The notes beneath the pieces were generated by a model that made no database searches, was not told the DNA's origin, and saw nothing but the letters and a program-made list of their open reading frames with translations. DNA of 64,000 nt, taken from the NCBI RefSeq assembly GCF_004342285.1, contig NZ_SMCV01000011.1, forward strand, positions 124,001 through 188,000. Direction: 5' to 3'. A program made the translations under genes and the position numbers. Positions 20,064-27,198 of the stretch are shown one piece after another; position 1 is the stretch's first letter; each line of letters begins with the position of its first letter. Source of the DNA: Klebsiella sp. BIGb0138 (GTDB lineage Bacteria; Pseudomonadota; Gammaproteobacteria; Enterobacterales; Enterobacteriaceae).

Positions 20064-21167
20064 ATGCAGGATAGACTCAGGATGCTGGAAATGATGGTAC
20101 AGGAGATCAGTACCGTACCCACACTTGCGCAGATGCCTCAGCGAACCTTAGGTAGCAAAGGCATCGACGGCCCCACCAGCGCGCATGTGATTGAACAGAT
20201 CCATACGCCGTTGAACCTGGCCTGCGTGACCTTTACCACGGGCTCCAGCGCATTTCAGAACATTGTCGGCATCACGCATGAGGAGCTGCCACAGCGGATT
20301 GCGGCGGGCCGTAAAGCCTTTCAGCTTGCTGGCATTATGCCTGGCGATCGGATGCTGGTGACCTATGCCCCGCTGATCAACGTCTTTACGCCGGATTCGC
20401 TGGTTGAAGCAGGCGTTAGCCACGGCTTTTTGTTGCGTTCCTGCCAGGATGCCCTGCTGCTGGCGCTGATCAAAGAAAATTACCAGGTCGTACTGGGAGA
20501 GTCTTCGTTTCTGCGCGCTACGCTAAAGCAGGCAAAAACGATGGATCTCGCCGGGTTATTGCCTGAAAAACTGTGTCTGCTTGCTGCCGGAACGCCTCTG
20601 GATCCGGAATTACTGGAACTCGCCAGCGAGTTTAATTTTACCGTCCACGATCTCTATGGCAGCCAGGAATTCGGTTGGCTGACGCTGGATGGCCAGTTTC
20701 TGCGCGATGATCTGAGTCTGGTGGCGTCTCCGTATGGTCAGGATTATGTCGAGATGATCGTGGGGGGATTACCGACTGGCGACAGCTTCCCGGTCAGCCC
20801 TCAGGGGCATATCTGCAACACGCTGGGAAAATTACTGACTTATAAAAGACAGCGTACGCAGCCAAATTACGAAATAGTGATCGCAGCCACCCCGTACCAT
20901 TCTCGCGAACTGATGGAAAGAACCGCTCGCACGCTGCTTCGCATTAAGGGAAGTATTGTCAAAGTCGCCACAAATCTGGTGCTCACCGCTGATGCCACCG
21001 AATTAAAACTGCTTCCCGGCCAGCCACCCGATGAAACACCGGCTCCCGCGTGCGTGGCGACGATTCGTGGTCCAGTTGCTACCGGACTGTTTGATACGCT
21101 GGTACAGGCGCAACTCACTTATGAGAGGCAATCCAAGAGCGATCCGGCGTGGTTAAAACGCCGCTAG
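20064..21167 (+). CDS. madH: Acetate:[acyl carrier protein] ligase MadH
   Basis: A 367-residue enzyme with features of the adenylate-forming (ANL) superfamily: TFTTGSSAFQNIVGITHEE (residues about 54-72) matches the phosphate loop, and DLYGSQEFGWL near residue 199 matches the YG-x-x-E motif. Shorter than acyl-CoA synthetases of about 500 residues. In Malonomonas, MadH acetylates the free thiol of the ACP prosthetic group with ATP and acetate to activate the decarboxylase, and its gene follows madD as here. GGGAGG 6 nt before the ATG at 20064 outranks the in-frame ATG at 20022. Its presence implies that the ACP is primed by acetate rather than by the malonyl transferase MdcH. Confidence 0.82.
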   Translation: MQDRLRMLEMMVQEISTVPTLAQMPQRTLGSKGIDGPTSAHVIEQIHTPLNLACVTFTTGSSAFQNIVGITHEELPQRIAAGRKAFQLAGIMPGDRMLVTYAPLINVFTPDSLVEAGVSHGFLLRSCQDALLLALIKENYQVVLGESSFLRATLKQAKTMDLAGLLPEKLCLLAAGTPLDPELLELASEFNFTVHDLYGSQEFGWLTLDGQFLRDDLSLVASPYGQDYVEMIVGGLPTGDSFPVSPQGHICNTLGKLLTYKRQRTQPNYEIVIAATPYHSRELMERTARTLLRIKGSIVKVATNLVLTADATELKLLPGQPPDETPAPACVATIRGPVATGLFDTLVQAQLTYERQSKSDPAWLKRR

Positions 21168-21208
21168 CAATTCTGTTGCCAGTGTTAATAAATGCAGGTC
21201 GCAATATC

Positions 21209-21225
21209 GTTACCTTTTAGGTAAC
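21209..21225. promoter_or_regulatory. Operator palindrome upstream of madF
   Basis: GTTACCTTTTAGGTAAC is a perfect 7-3-7 palindrome in the 219-bp madH-madF gap. A possible promoter, TTGAAA-N16-TAATTA at 21266-21293, lies downstream, so madF may have its own regulated transcript. An ATTATC/GATAAT inverted repeat near 21290-21311 surrounds a CGTAACG core of unknown meaning. Confidence 0.65.
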
Positions 21226-21386
21226 TAAACATCATTTATGTTGGCGAAAACCAGGCCGTCTGTCATTGAAATTATTCTTTGAACAGGTAATTATCATCGT
21301 AACGATAATAATAAATCGTTTTCAGGATATCAGGTTTTTTGCCTCGTAAATCATTTAATTATTTCTCATAAAAAAAGGATGTCGTT

Positions 21387-21602
21387 ATGTCTGAAATGAA
21401 ATCAAAAGTACCTGGCATTGTTGAAGAAATCCTGTGTGCTGTGGGTGATAGCGTTGCCAAAGGTCAACAGGTTCTGGTAATGGAAGCCATGAAAATGAAA
21501 ATGCCCATCCCTGCACATGAAGCCGGTACCATTAAAACTATTTCGGTGAACGTGGGTGACCGTGTTAACCCAGGCTCGCCATTATTTGAGATTGAATCCT
21601 AA
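21387..21602 (+). CDS. madF: Biotin carrier protein of malonate decarboxylase MadF
   Basis: A 71-residue biotinyl domain with nothing else attached. The biotin site is Lys36 in VMEAMKMKM, with the hairpin symmetry of these domains (GDSVAKGQQVL before, GDRVNPGSPLFEIES after). It accepts the carboxyl group from malonyl-ACP through the MadC/MadD carboxyltransferase and delivers it to MadB. It lacks the Ala/Pro-rich linker that anchors biotin domains in oxaloacetate decarboxylase alpha, so it is a free shuttle as in Malonomonas. AAAAAAGGA precedes the ATG. A strong terminator follows at 21629. Confidence 0.93.
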   Translation: MSEMKSKVPGIVEEILCAVGDSVAKGQQVLVMEAMKMKMPIPAHEAGTIKTISVNVGDRVNPGSPLFEIES

Positions 21603-21628
21603 AATTTAAGCCACGCCACTTTTCTCAC

Positions 21629-21659
21629 ACGCCACTGTTGTCAGTGGCGTAACTTTTTT
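21629..21659 (+). terminator. Terminator of the mad operon
   Basis: Perfect 9-bp stem ACGCCACTG/CAGTGGCGT with a TTGT loop, then AAC and six T, 27 bp after the madF stop. Confidence 0.9.
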
Positions 21660-21734
21660 ATTTCGTAATGCCCTGTCTGCTTCCTCTGCTGGCCTTTATT
21701 TCTGGTTGTGATATTCATGACTTTATCCAGCGCG

Positions 21735-21759
21735 AAAAAACCGGGATAAGCATCCCGGT
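21735..21759 (-). terminator. Terminator of the amidase gene
   Basis: On the minus strand ACCGGGAT/ATCCCGGT, an 8-bp perfect stem with a 4-nt loop, is followed by six T. It lies 28 bp beyond the amidase stop and faces the madF terminator. Confidence 0.88.
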
Positions 21760-21786
21760 AAAAGGCAAATGGTTAATTATCAATAA

Positions 21787-23225
21787 TTATGGCTGCAGCA
21801 GCTTCGGCCGATAATCCAGATTCCAGCGTGTTTCTTGTTCGTAGATCTGACCAATACTCAACACTTCCATATCGTGGGCATGCGGCCCAATCAGTTGCAT
21901 CCCCATCGGTAATCCCTGAGCATTGAAGCCTACTGGAACGCTAAGGGATGGACTGCCAATCAGGGTTGCAGGAACCACCACTTCCATATAGCGGTGATAC
22001 GTATCCATCGGCTTTCCTGCCACTTCCTGCGGTGAGTGTTGAGAAGGATCGAAGGGGAAGATTTGCGCCGTCGGCAGAACAACAATGTCATATTCCGCGA
22101 ACAGCTTATTGAACGCCTGGTAGATAACGCTCCGCTGCACGGAGGCGAGGTAGACATCACGAGCCGTCAACTTCAGCCCACCTTCAACTTCCCAGACCGC
22201 CTGCGGTTTCAGCAACGCACGGGTTTCAGGTTTGTCATACAATGGACGTAAACCGTTAGAGACAATCCAGTGACGCCAGACCAGCCAGGTCTCCCACATC
22301 TGTTCAGCCGTGACATCCAGTTTTACAGGTTCGACACTGTGGCCAAGTTTCTCAAAGACTTTTAAGGCGTTTTCGCAAAGGTTCAGGACGCCCTCTTCCA
22401 TTGGCAGCGCGCCGTTTAAATCGGCAAGCCAGCCAATGCGCAGTTTACGCTCAGGCGGGGTGAATGGTGCCAGGGGTTGACCCAGGGATAGTGGAACTCG
22501 CGCATCATAGCCCGACTGGGTTTGCAGCAAACGAGCCGTATCAGCGATGTTACGCCCCATTGGCCCTTCAAGCCCCAACTGGCTCACAAAAACCTCGGGG
22601 GCCGGCCCAAAGGGTACGCGTCCCTGACTCGGTCTGAAACCAATGATGTTGTTCCAGGCCGCAGGATTACGCAGCGAACCCATCATGTCACTACCGTCCG
22701 CCACCGGTAGCATCTGTAATGCCAGCGCAACCGCCGCGCCGCCACTGCTGCCTCCCGAAGATTTCGTCTGATCCCAGGCGTTCCAGGTCGTGCCAAAAAC
22801 GTTATTTATCGTGTTCGAACCCAGCCCAAACTCCGGCGTGTTCGTTTTACCGATAAAAATGGCACCTTTGTTTCTGATGCGTTCAACCATAACCGAATCG
22901 TTAGGCGCGATGAAATCTTTAAAAATAGGAGAACCGTTTGTCAGAGTAATCCCTTTTACCGCAGATAAATCCTTAACGGCGTGAGGAAATCCGTGCATCC
23001 ACCCCATATACTGACCATTAGCCAGTTGTTTATCCTTATTTCTGGCCTGTTCCACTAAATCATCCCTGTCCTGTAAGGAGACAATGGCATTGACTTTTGG
23101 GTTAAGGATTTCAATTTTATCCAAATAGCATGCATGACTTCAACACATGATACCTCCCTGGATTTGATGCTGTCGGAAAGCGCCAGGGCGCTCATTTCCG
23201 TAATCGGATTATTGATTTTATTCAT
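21787..23225 (-). pseudogene. Amidase-signature family hydrolase, frameshifted near its N-terminus
   Basis: The larger part (21787 to about 23124, 445 residues) is an amidase-signature hydrolase: lysine in HAVKDLSAVKG, the KSSGGSSGGAAVALAL glycine/serine loop and the nucleophile region DGSDMMGSLRNPA. It begins with a TTG codon and lacks the first conserved helix. That helix is found just upstream in another frame (23225 down to about 23130): MNKINNPITEMSALALSDSI and VEVMHA, preceded by an AGAGGG ribosome site. Insertion of one T in CATGCTATTTGGAT would give HAYLDKIEILNPKVNA, the normal continuation, so one base is missing near 23127-23132. Restored length is about 479. Malonamidase E2, a founder of this family, releases malonate from malonamate, which would suit this locus. 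A TTG start giving a short active form is possible but unlikely. Confidence 0.85.
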
Positions 23226-23397
23226 GTTGCCCTCTGAAATTGATTTTTCCTGCAAACGCATTCGCGTTTATTTAAGAATATCCATACAACTCCATTCATT
23301 GCAGCAGGATAAGTTGCAGGACAATATTTATTATCAAATTAATCTCATGACGTATTGTGACTGATCTCAACATTAGCATCATGATATTTTCAATCAC

Positions 23398-23434
23398 GTT
23401 ACTTTAAATGTAACGCCATTACCTTAAAAGCAAC
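23398..23434. promoter_or_regulatory. Paired operator palindromes in the divergent region
   Basis: GTTACTTTAAATGTAAC (23398-23414) and ATTACCTTAAAAGCAAC (23418-23434) are variants of the locus palindrome with centres 20 bp apart, the same geometry as before madR and madG. Confidence 0.65.
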
Positions 23435-23455
23435 GTTGTAATATTTGTGATTCTC

Positions 23456-23472
23456 ATAACATTTTAGGTAAG
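23456..23472. promoter_or_regulatory. Third operator palindrome in the divergent region
   Basis: ATAACATTTTAGGTAAG keeps the 7-3-7 form with one strong half (AGGTAA). Its centre is 38 bp from that of the previous copy. Confidence 0.5.
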
Positions 23473-23620
23473 TTCGTTTCGATATACATTAAATGACACT
23501 TTTAGAAAAAATGCCAGCCCCTGACAAAGCTGAATGTATTTAACGTTCTATATACATTCATTGTATTTTTCTCACTCGTGAATTATTTCATAGGTGATGT
23601 TAATAAAGGAGTGTTCGTGA

Positions 23621-24328
23621 ATGAAGATCGATGAAGCCGACATCATTGCTATCGTTAATGATCCGATACTTTGGTGGATCGCAATGCCCCTGGGCGCCAT
23701 TATCCTGGTAATGGCATCGTTATATATCAGATTGTCTTATAAAAACGCACCAAACGTAGGCTTAACACAGGCCCAATGTACCAGGGGTCTCAGAAGCGGA
23801 ATTTTCAGTTCCATTGGCCCTTCTATCTCGGTTTTCGTAGTCGTGTTCAGTATGACCGCAATTATCGGTGGCCCTTTAACCTGGATGCGCTTCGTCGGGA
23901 TTGGCGCGGCCCCGGTGGAGCTGGCAGCCATCAATCTGGGAGCAGAAACCTATGGCGCGCCGGTCGGTTCAGAAAATTATAACTTAACCGCTATGGTCTC
24001 CGGGCTTTACACCGCAATCATCAACAGCTGCGGCTGGATTGTCGTTGGATACTTCTTCATCCACCGGATGGAAAAGGTCAGAGAAAAAATGGGCGGAGGA
24101 GACAAAGTCTGGCTGGGGCTCATCTCCGTCACGGCGATGCTGGGACTTTTCGGCTTCCTCTCAACCCCTTTCATCCTCGCCATGAACGATAAAACGGTGG
24201 CATGCCTTGCCGGTTTCTTCGCGATGGGCGGGCTGGCGATCCTCGGTAAAAAGATAAGCTGGCTAAAAGAGTATGCCTTAGGAATTGCACTTATCATTGG
24301 CATGGTCGCGGCCAGCCTTTATTCATAA
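23621..24328 (+). CDS. Integral membrane protein, DUF5058-like, possible transporter subunit
   Basis: A 235-residue membrane protein with about six hydrophobic segments (residues roughly 17-36, 58-80, 90-105, 124-145, 165-190, 210-233). The middle part, GIFSSIGPSISVFVVVFSMTAIIGGPLTWMRF, recalls the DUF5058 family, which I remember as functionally uncharacterised and often beside hydrolase genes. AAAGGAG lies about 12 nt before the ATG. The next gene starts 15 bp downstream and is also all-membrane, so the two probably form one complex. Position in a malonate locus that lacks MadLM and MdcF suggests malonate or malonamate import; this is inference from context. The palindromes upstream suggest MadR control. 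Confidence 0.6.
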   Translation: MKIDEADIIAIVNDPILWWIAMPLGAIILVMASLYIRLSYKNAPNVGLTQAQCTRGLRSGIFSSIGPSISVFVVVFSMTAIIGGPLTWMRFVGIGAAPVELAAINLGAETYGAPVGSENYNLTAMVSGLYTAIINSCGWIVVGYFFIHRMEKVREKMGGGDKVWLGLISVTAMLGLFGFLSTPFILAMNDKTVACLAGFFAMGGLAILGKKISWLKEYALGIALIIGMVAASLYS

Positions 24329-24343
24329 CGAAGGAAATAAACG

Positions 24344-25012
24344 ATGCAACAGACTAATGATGGTCTCAACTGGACGGCAACATCGATAAGGATAGGACGG
24401 ATCTGCTTCCTTCTGGCAACAATAACCAGCTTTGCGCCGCTCTTTTACTTTTACATCGTGTATGACGTTTATCCCCCTCTGGAGGTCGCTTTAACCTCCT
24501 GGCTGTCGATTGCGATGGTATTCGGCGCATTCTATTTTGTGGAACCTTTTTCCTATTATCCCATCCTGGGATTGACAGGCAGTTATCTGGGGATTCTGTC
24601 GGGTAATATCTCTAACGTTCGACTCCCGGCCTCGGCAGCAGCCCAAATGGCCGTCGGTGTAGAAAATGGTTCTAAGCAGGCGGAAATTATCTCCACGCTG
24701 GGTATCGCCGGCTCGATTTTTACCAACCTGTTCTTTCTGACCCTTGCCGTTTTAATGGGGGACTGGATATTGTCGGTTTCGCCGCCAGCGCTGATTGCTG
24801 CGGTTAAAAACTATATTCTGCCAACTATTTTCGGTTGTCTGTACGGGCAGTTTACCGTGATGAAACCAAGGATCGCGCTGTATGCGTTACCGGTCACAGC
24901 GATCGTCTATATCTTATTCCCGACCCTGCCGGCCTATGTTTACATTATTGTAGCTATCTTCGGCAACATGTTGTTAACCCGAGTGCTCTATAAGAAAAAT
25001 ATTGTTAAGTAA
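24344..25012 (+). CDS. Integral membrane protein paired with the DUF5058-like gene
   Basis: A 222-residue protein, hydrophobic almost throughout, with about seven segments; LGLTGSYLGILSGNISNVRLPASAAAQMAVGVE near the middle is the only long stretch with glycine and polar residues and could line a substrate path. I do not recognise the family. GAAGGAAA precedes the ATG. It is 15 bp downstream of the preceding membrane gene and ends 127 bp before the porin. I propose it as the second half of a two-protein transporter. It is longer than the MadL and MadM proteins as I remember them, and I see no sequence motif linking them. Confidence 0.55.
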   Translation: MQQTNDGLNWTATSIRIGRICFLLATITSFAPLFYFYIVYDVYPPLEVALTSWLSIAMVFGAFYFVEPFSYYPILGLTGSYLGILSGNISNVRLPASAAAQMAVGVENGSKQAEIISTLGIAGSIFTNLFFLTLAVLMGDWILSVSPPALIAAVKNYILPTIFGCLYGQFTVMKPRIALYALPVTAIVYILFPTLPAYVYIIVAIFGNMLLTRVLYKKNIVK

Positions 25013-25139
25013 TGCCGCGCCGTAAAATATGTGCCTGATAATTATTAGCGCACTATTATAATAGCAACCCATTTTTAAATTACAGAAACGAAACAATCAC
25101 AACACATTATTTGTCGCATTATTTCGCGAGGGACTCTCT

Positions 25140-26240
25140 ATGTTTAAAAAACTTGCACTCCTTCTTTCATCCTTGATGATAGTACCGGCCAGCGCCGTTG
25201 AGATATATAACAAAGACGGTAACAGACTGGGGGTTTATGGGAAAATCCAGGCTTCGCATCTGATTTCTGATTATGCGAACGAAAATGGGGATAATACCTA
25301 TGTCCGATTCGGTTTGCGTGGCGAAACTCAAATTTCTCAGCAGCTCACCGGGTATGGAAATTTCCAGATGCAGTTCCAGGCCAATAAATATGAAGGAGAA
25401 GATAAACATTCCTGGACACGCCTGGCCTTTGCCGGTCTTAATTATTCGTCATTAGGTTCTTTCGACTATGGTCGCAACTGGGGGATTATGTACGACCTCG
25501 GTGCCTGGACCGATGTTTTACCTGAATTTGGCGCCGCCACTATTTTCCATACCGATACCTATATGGCACAACGCGCCACGAACCTGGCAACATGGCGTAA
25601 CCGGGATTTCTTCGGTCTGGCTGATGGGCTCAATGTTGCCCTGCAATATCAGGGTAAAAATAGCGGTACCAAAGGTGAAAACACGACCAATAATAGCCGT
25701 ATTCTCCAGAAACAAAACGGCGATGGTTACGGGATGTCGATGACCTATGATTTTGATTTCGGTTTGTCGCTGGGCGGCGTCTATACTCATGCAAACAGAA
25801 CCGGGGAACAACGACATTATGGCAACCATGTTGCGACCGGCCCTTATGCCGAATCGTTTGTGGTCAGCGCAAAATACCGTTTAGATGGGCTTTATCTGGC
25901 CGCGCTGTACGGTGAAACCTCGAATATGACCTCTTTTGGAAGCGGGGTAAATATCGCGAATAAGGTGCATGCCACAGAGCTGGTCGCCAAATACCGCTTC
26001 CGTAACGGATTCGAACCCTCTATCGGTTACCTGCAGAGTAAAGGAAAAGATCTGAGCGGCTATCGCGGGGATCACGATCTTCTGCAGTTTATCAACCTGG
26101 GCGCAATGTATTATTTCAATGATACGCTTGCCGCCTACGCAAACTATAAAATCAATTTACTGGACCGGGATGACTTTACGATGGCGACGAAGCTGAACAC
26201 CGACGATACCATCGTATTCGGCTTTGTTTACCAGCTCTAA
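25140..26240 (+). CDS. General porin of the OmpC/OmpF family, malonate-locus paralogue
   Basis: A 366-residue outer membrane porin. A signal peptide ends at residue 19 (PASA) and the mature chain starts VEIYNKDGNRLGVYGK as in OmpF/OmpC. The constriction loop reads TDVLPEFGAATIFHTDTYM: the Asp and Glu equivalent to OmpF Asp113 and Glu117 are kept, but the usual GGD after PEF is GAA, removing one acidic side chain. FFGLADGLNVALQYQGKN and the closing strands are conserved. The last residue is Leu instead of the near-universal Phe. It lies 127 bp after the membrane-protein pair in the same direction and may be part of that transcript. A role in admitting small dicarboxylates is inferred. Confidence 0.85.
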   Translation: MFKKLALLLSSLMIVPASAVEIYNKDGNRLGVYGKIQASHLISDYANENGDNTYVRFGLRGETQISQQLTGYGNFQMQFQANKYEGEDKHSWTRLAFAGLNYSSLGSFDYGRNWGIMYDLGAWTDVLPEFGAATIFHTDTYMAQRATNLATWRNRDFFGLADGLNVALQYQGKNSGTKGENTTNNSRILQKQNGDGYGMSMTYDFDFGLSLGGVYTHANRTGEQRHYGNHVATGPYAESFVVSAKYRLDGLYLAALYGETSNMTSFGSGVNIANKVHATELVAKYRFRNGFEPSIGYLQSKGKDLSGYRGDHDLLQFINLGAMYYFNDTLAAYANYKINLLDRDDFTMATKLNTDDTIVFGFVYQL

Positions 26241-26262
26241 TCCCTTTCTTGCACTATTAACG

Positions 26263-26916
26263 TCAAATCGCCGCTGCAAACAAAGCCTGCTTATCGAAGA
26301 GCCTGACGTCGTTCAGGCTCTTCCCCAGTATTTGTCCCTGCGTCGTCATGAACTCTTTCAAATTAATGCCGTATCCCGTCGGCCATCGTACCTCAACGTC
26401 AATGCGTGTGTGATGTGTTTGCTCCAGTTGCAGCAGGCACTGATACACGTCGCGCAACTGCTCGACAGGGTGAATATCAATCACAATATCCAGATCGGAT
26501 TGACAATCCGTATAGTGGAAACCACTGACTATTTCTAATGCCGTCGACCCCCATACGCCGGGTGTACAGTTCAGGAGATGAAAACGATCGCGAAGATCAG
26601 CCAGCGTCTGAAGTGCGGGTGTTCTGAGGGAAAACTCCCTCTGCGCTATTTCAAATGGCGTCAGGAGACAGACCACATCCTCTGGCAGGACAGTAATCGC
26701 AACACGTTGACGCTGGCCGTTAATTCGCTCCGGGAAACTAAAACCCAGCGCAATTTCGCTCTGCGATTCCCCTTCTAAATGACGACGAACAATTCCAGGC
26801 AACTCTCCTGCAACAAGCGCTTGTTGCCAGCTCCCCCTTGTAGATGTTTGCCATTGAGTAAAAATTCGTTGAGCCACCGGAGCACTAATTTGTAGTAAAT
26901 CGTGACGCTGGAACAT
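26263..26916 (-). CDS. madK: Phosphoribosyl-dephospho-CoA transferase MadK (MdcG family)
   Basis: A 217-residue nucleotidyltransferase that attaches the phosphoribosyl-dephospho-CoA arm made by MadG to the ACP serine. The catalytic signature is VWGSTALEIVSGFHYTDCQS then DLDIVID (G-S ... D-x-D) at about residues 120-147, as in MdcG and CitX-type enzymes. It converges on the porin gene with 22 bp between stops. In Malonomonas madK lies inside the operon between madH and madF; here it has moved to the opposite strand at the locus end and has its own palindrome 82 bp upstream of its start. Confidence 0.83.
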   Translation of the reverse strand: MFQRHDLLQISAPVAQRIFTQWQTSTRGSWQQALVAGELPGIVRRHLEGESQSEIALGFSFPERINGQRQRVAITVLPEDVVCLLTPFEIAQREFSLRTPALQTLADLRDRFHLLNCTPGVWGSTALEIVSGFHYTDCQSDLDIVIDIHPVEQLRDVYQCLLQLEQTHHTRIDVEVRWPTGYGINLKEFMTTQGQILGKSLNDVRLFDKQALFAAAI

Positions 26917-26997
26917 GGATATACCTCTGGCTTTTTCCTGGATATGCCGAGCATCCTCCCCATGTCTGAAATCGTCAATAACGAGATGTGAACCTTC

Positions 26998-27014
26998 ATT
27001 ACCTTACACGTTAT
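26998..27014. promoter_or_regulatory. Operator palindrome upstream of madK
   Basis: ATTACCTTACACGTTAT has an intact left half and a degenerate right half. A further weak copy, CGTAACCAGGCGTACTC, follows with its centre 20 bp away. The palindrome ends the malonate locus; its outermost positions frame the genes from madR to madK. Confidence 0.45.
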
Positions 27015-27081
27015 TGGCGTAACCAGGCGTACTCTGGATAAGCGATATTGATAACTTCAGGAACCTGAGAAGTCTTCATTT

Positions 27082-27118
27082 AAAAAGGATCCATGCAGAA
27101 ACATGAACCTTTTTTATA
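27082..27118 (-). terminator. Bidirectional terminator between dcp and madK
   Basis: AAAAAGGATCCATG pairs with CATGAACCTTTTTT (one bulge), giving T-runs on both strands. It lies about 85 bp beyond the dcp stop. Confidence 0.75.
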
Positions 27119-27198
27119 GCAACCACCGGATCGGTCAACCGATCCCGGATGATTGCCATTGACTATACGCCCGGTCCTCTTTTACTCGACAAAGCGCG

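Larger units (their letters stand above)
23226..23620 (+). other. Divergent control region, amidase / membrane-protein pair
   Basis: A 395-bp very A+T-rich gene-free region between divergent genes. It contains three copies of the locus palindrome and no other element I can name. The copies sit about 170-245 bp from the amidase start and 150-220 bp from the first membrane-protein gene, so they could serve both directions. Confidence 0.5.

Noticed and set aside
22221-23124. Amidase body read as an intact gene from a TTG start
   Set aside because: The conserved N-terminal segment with its own ATG and ribosome site lies immediately upstream in another frame, so a frameshift explains the data better.
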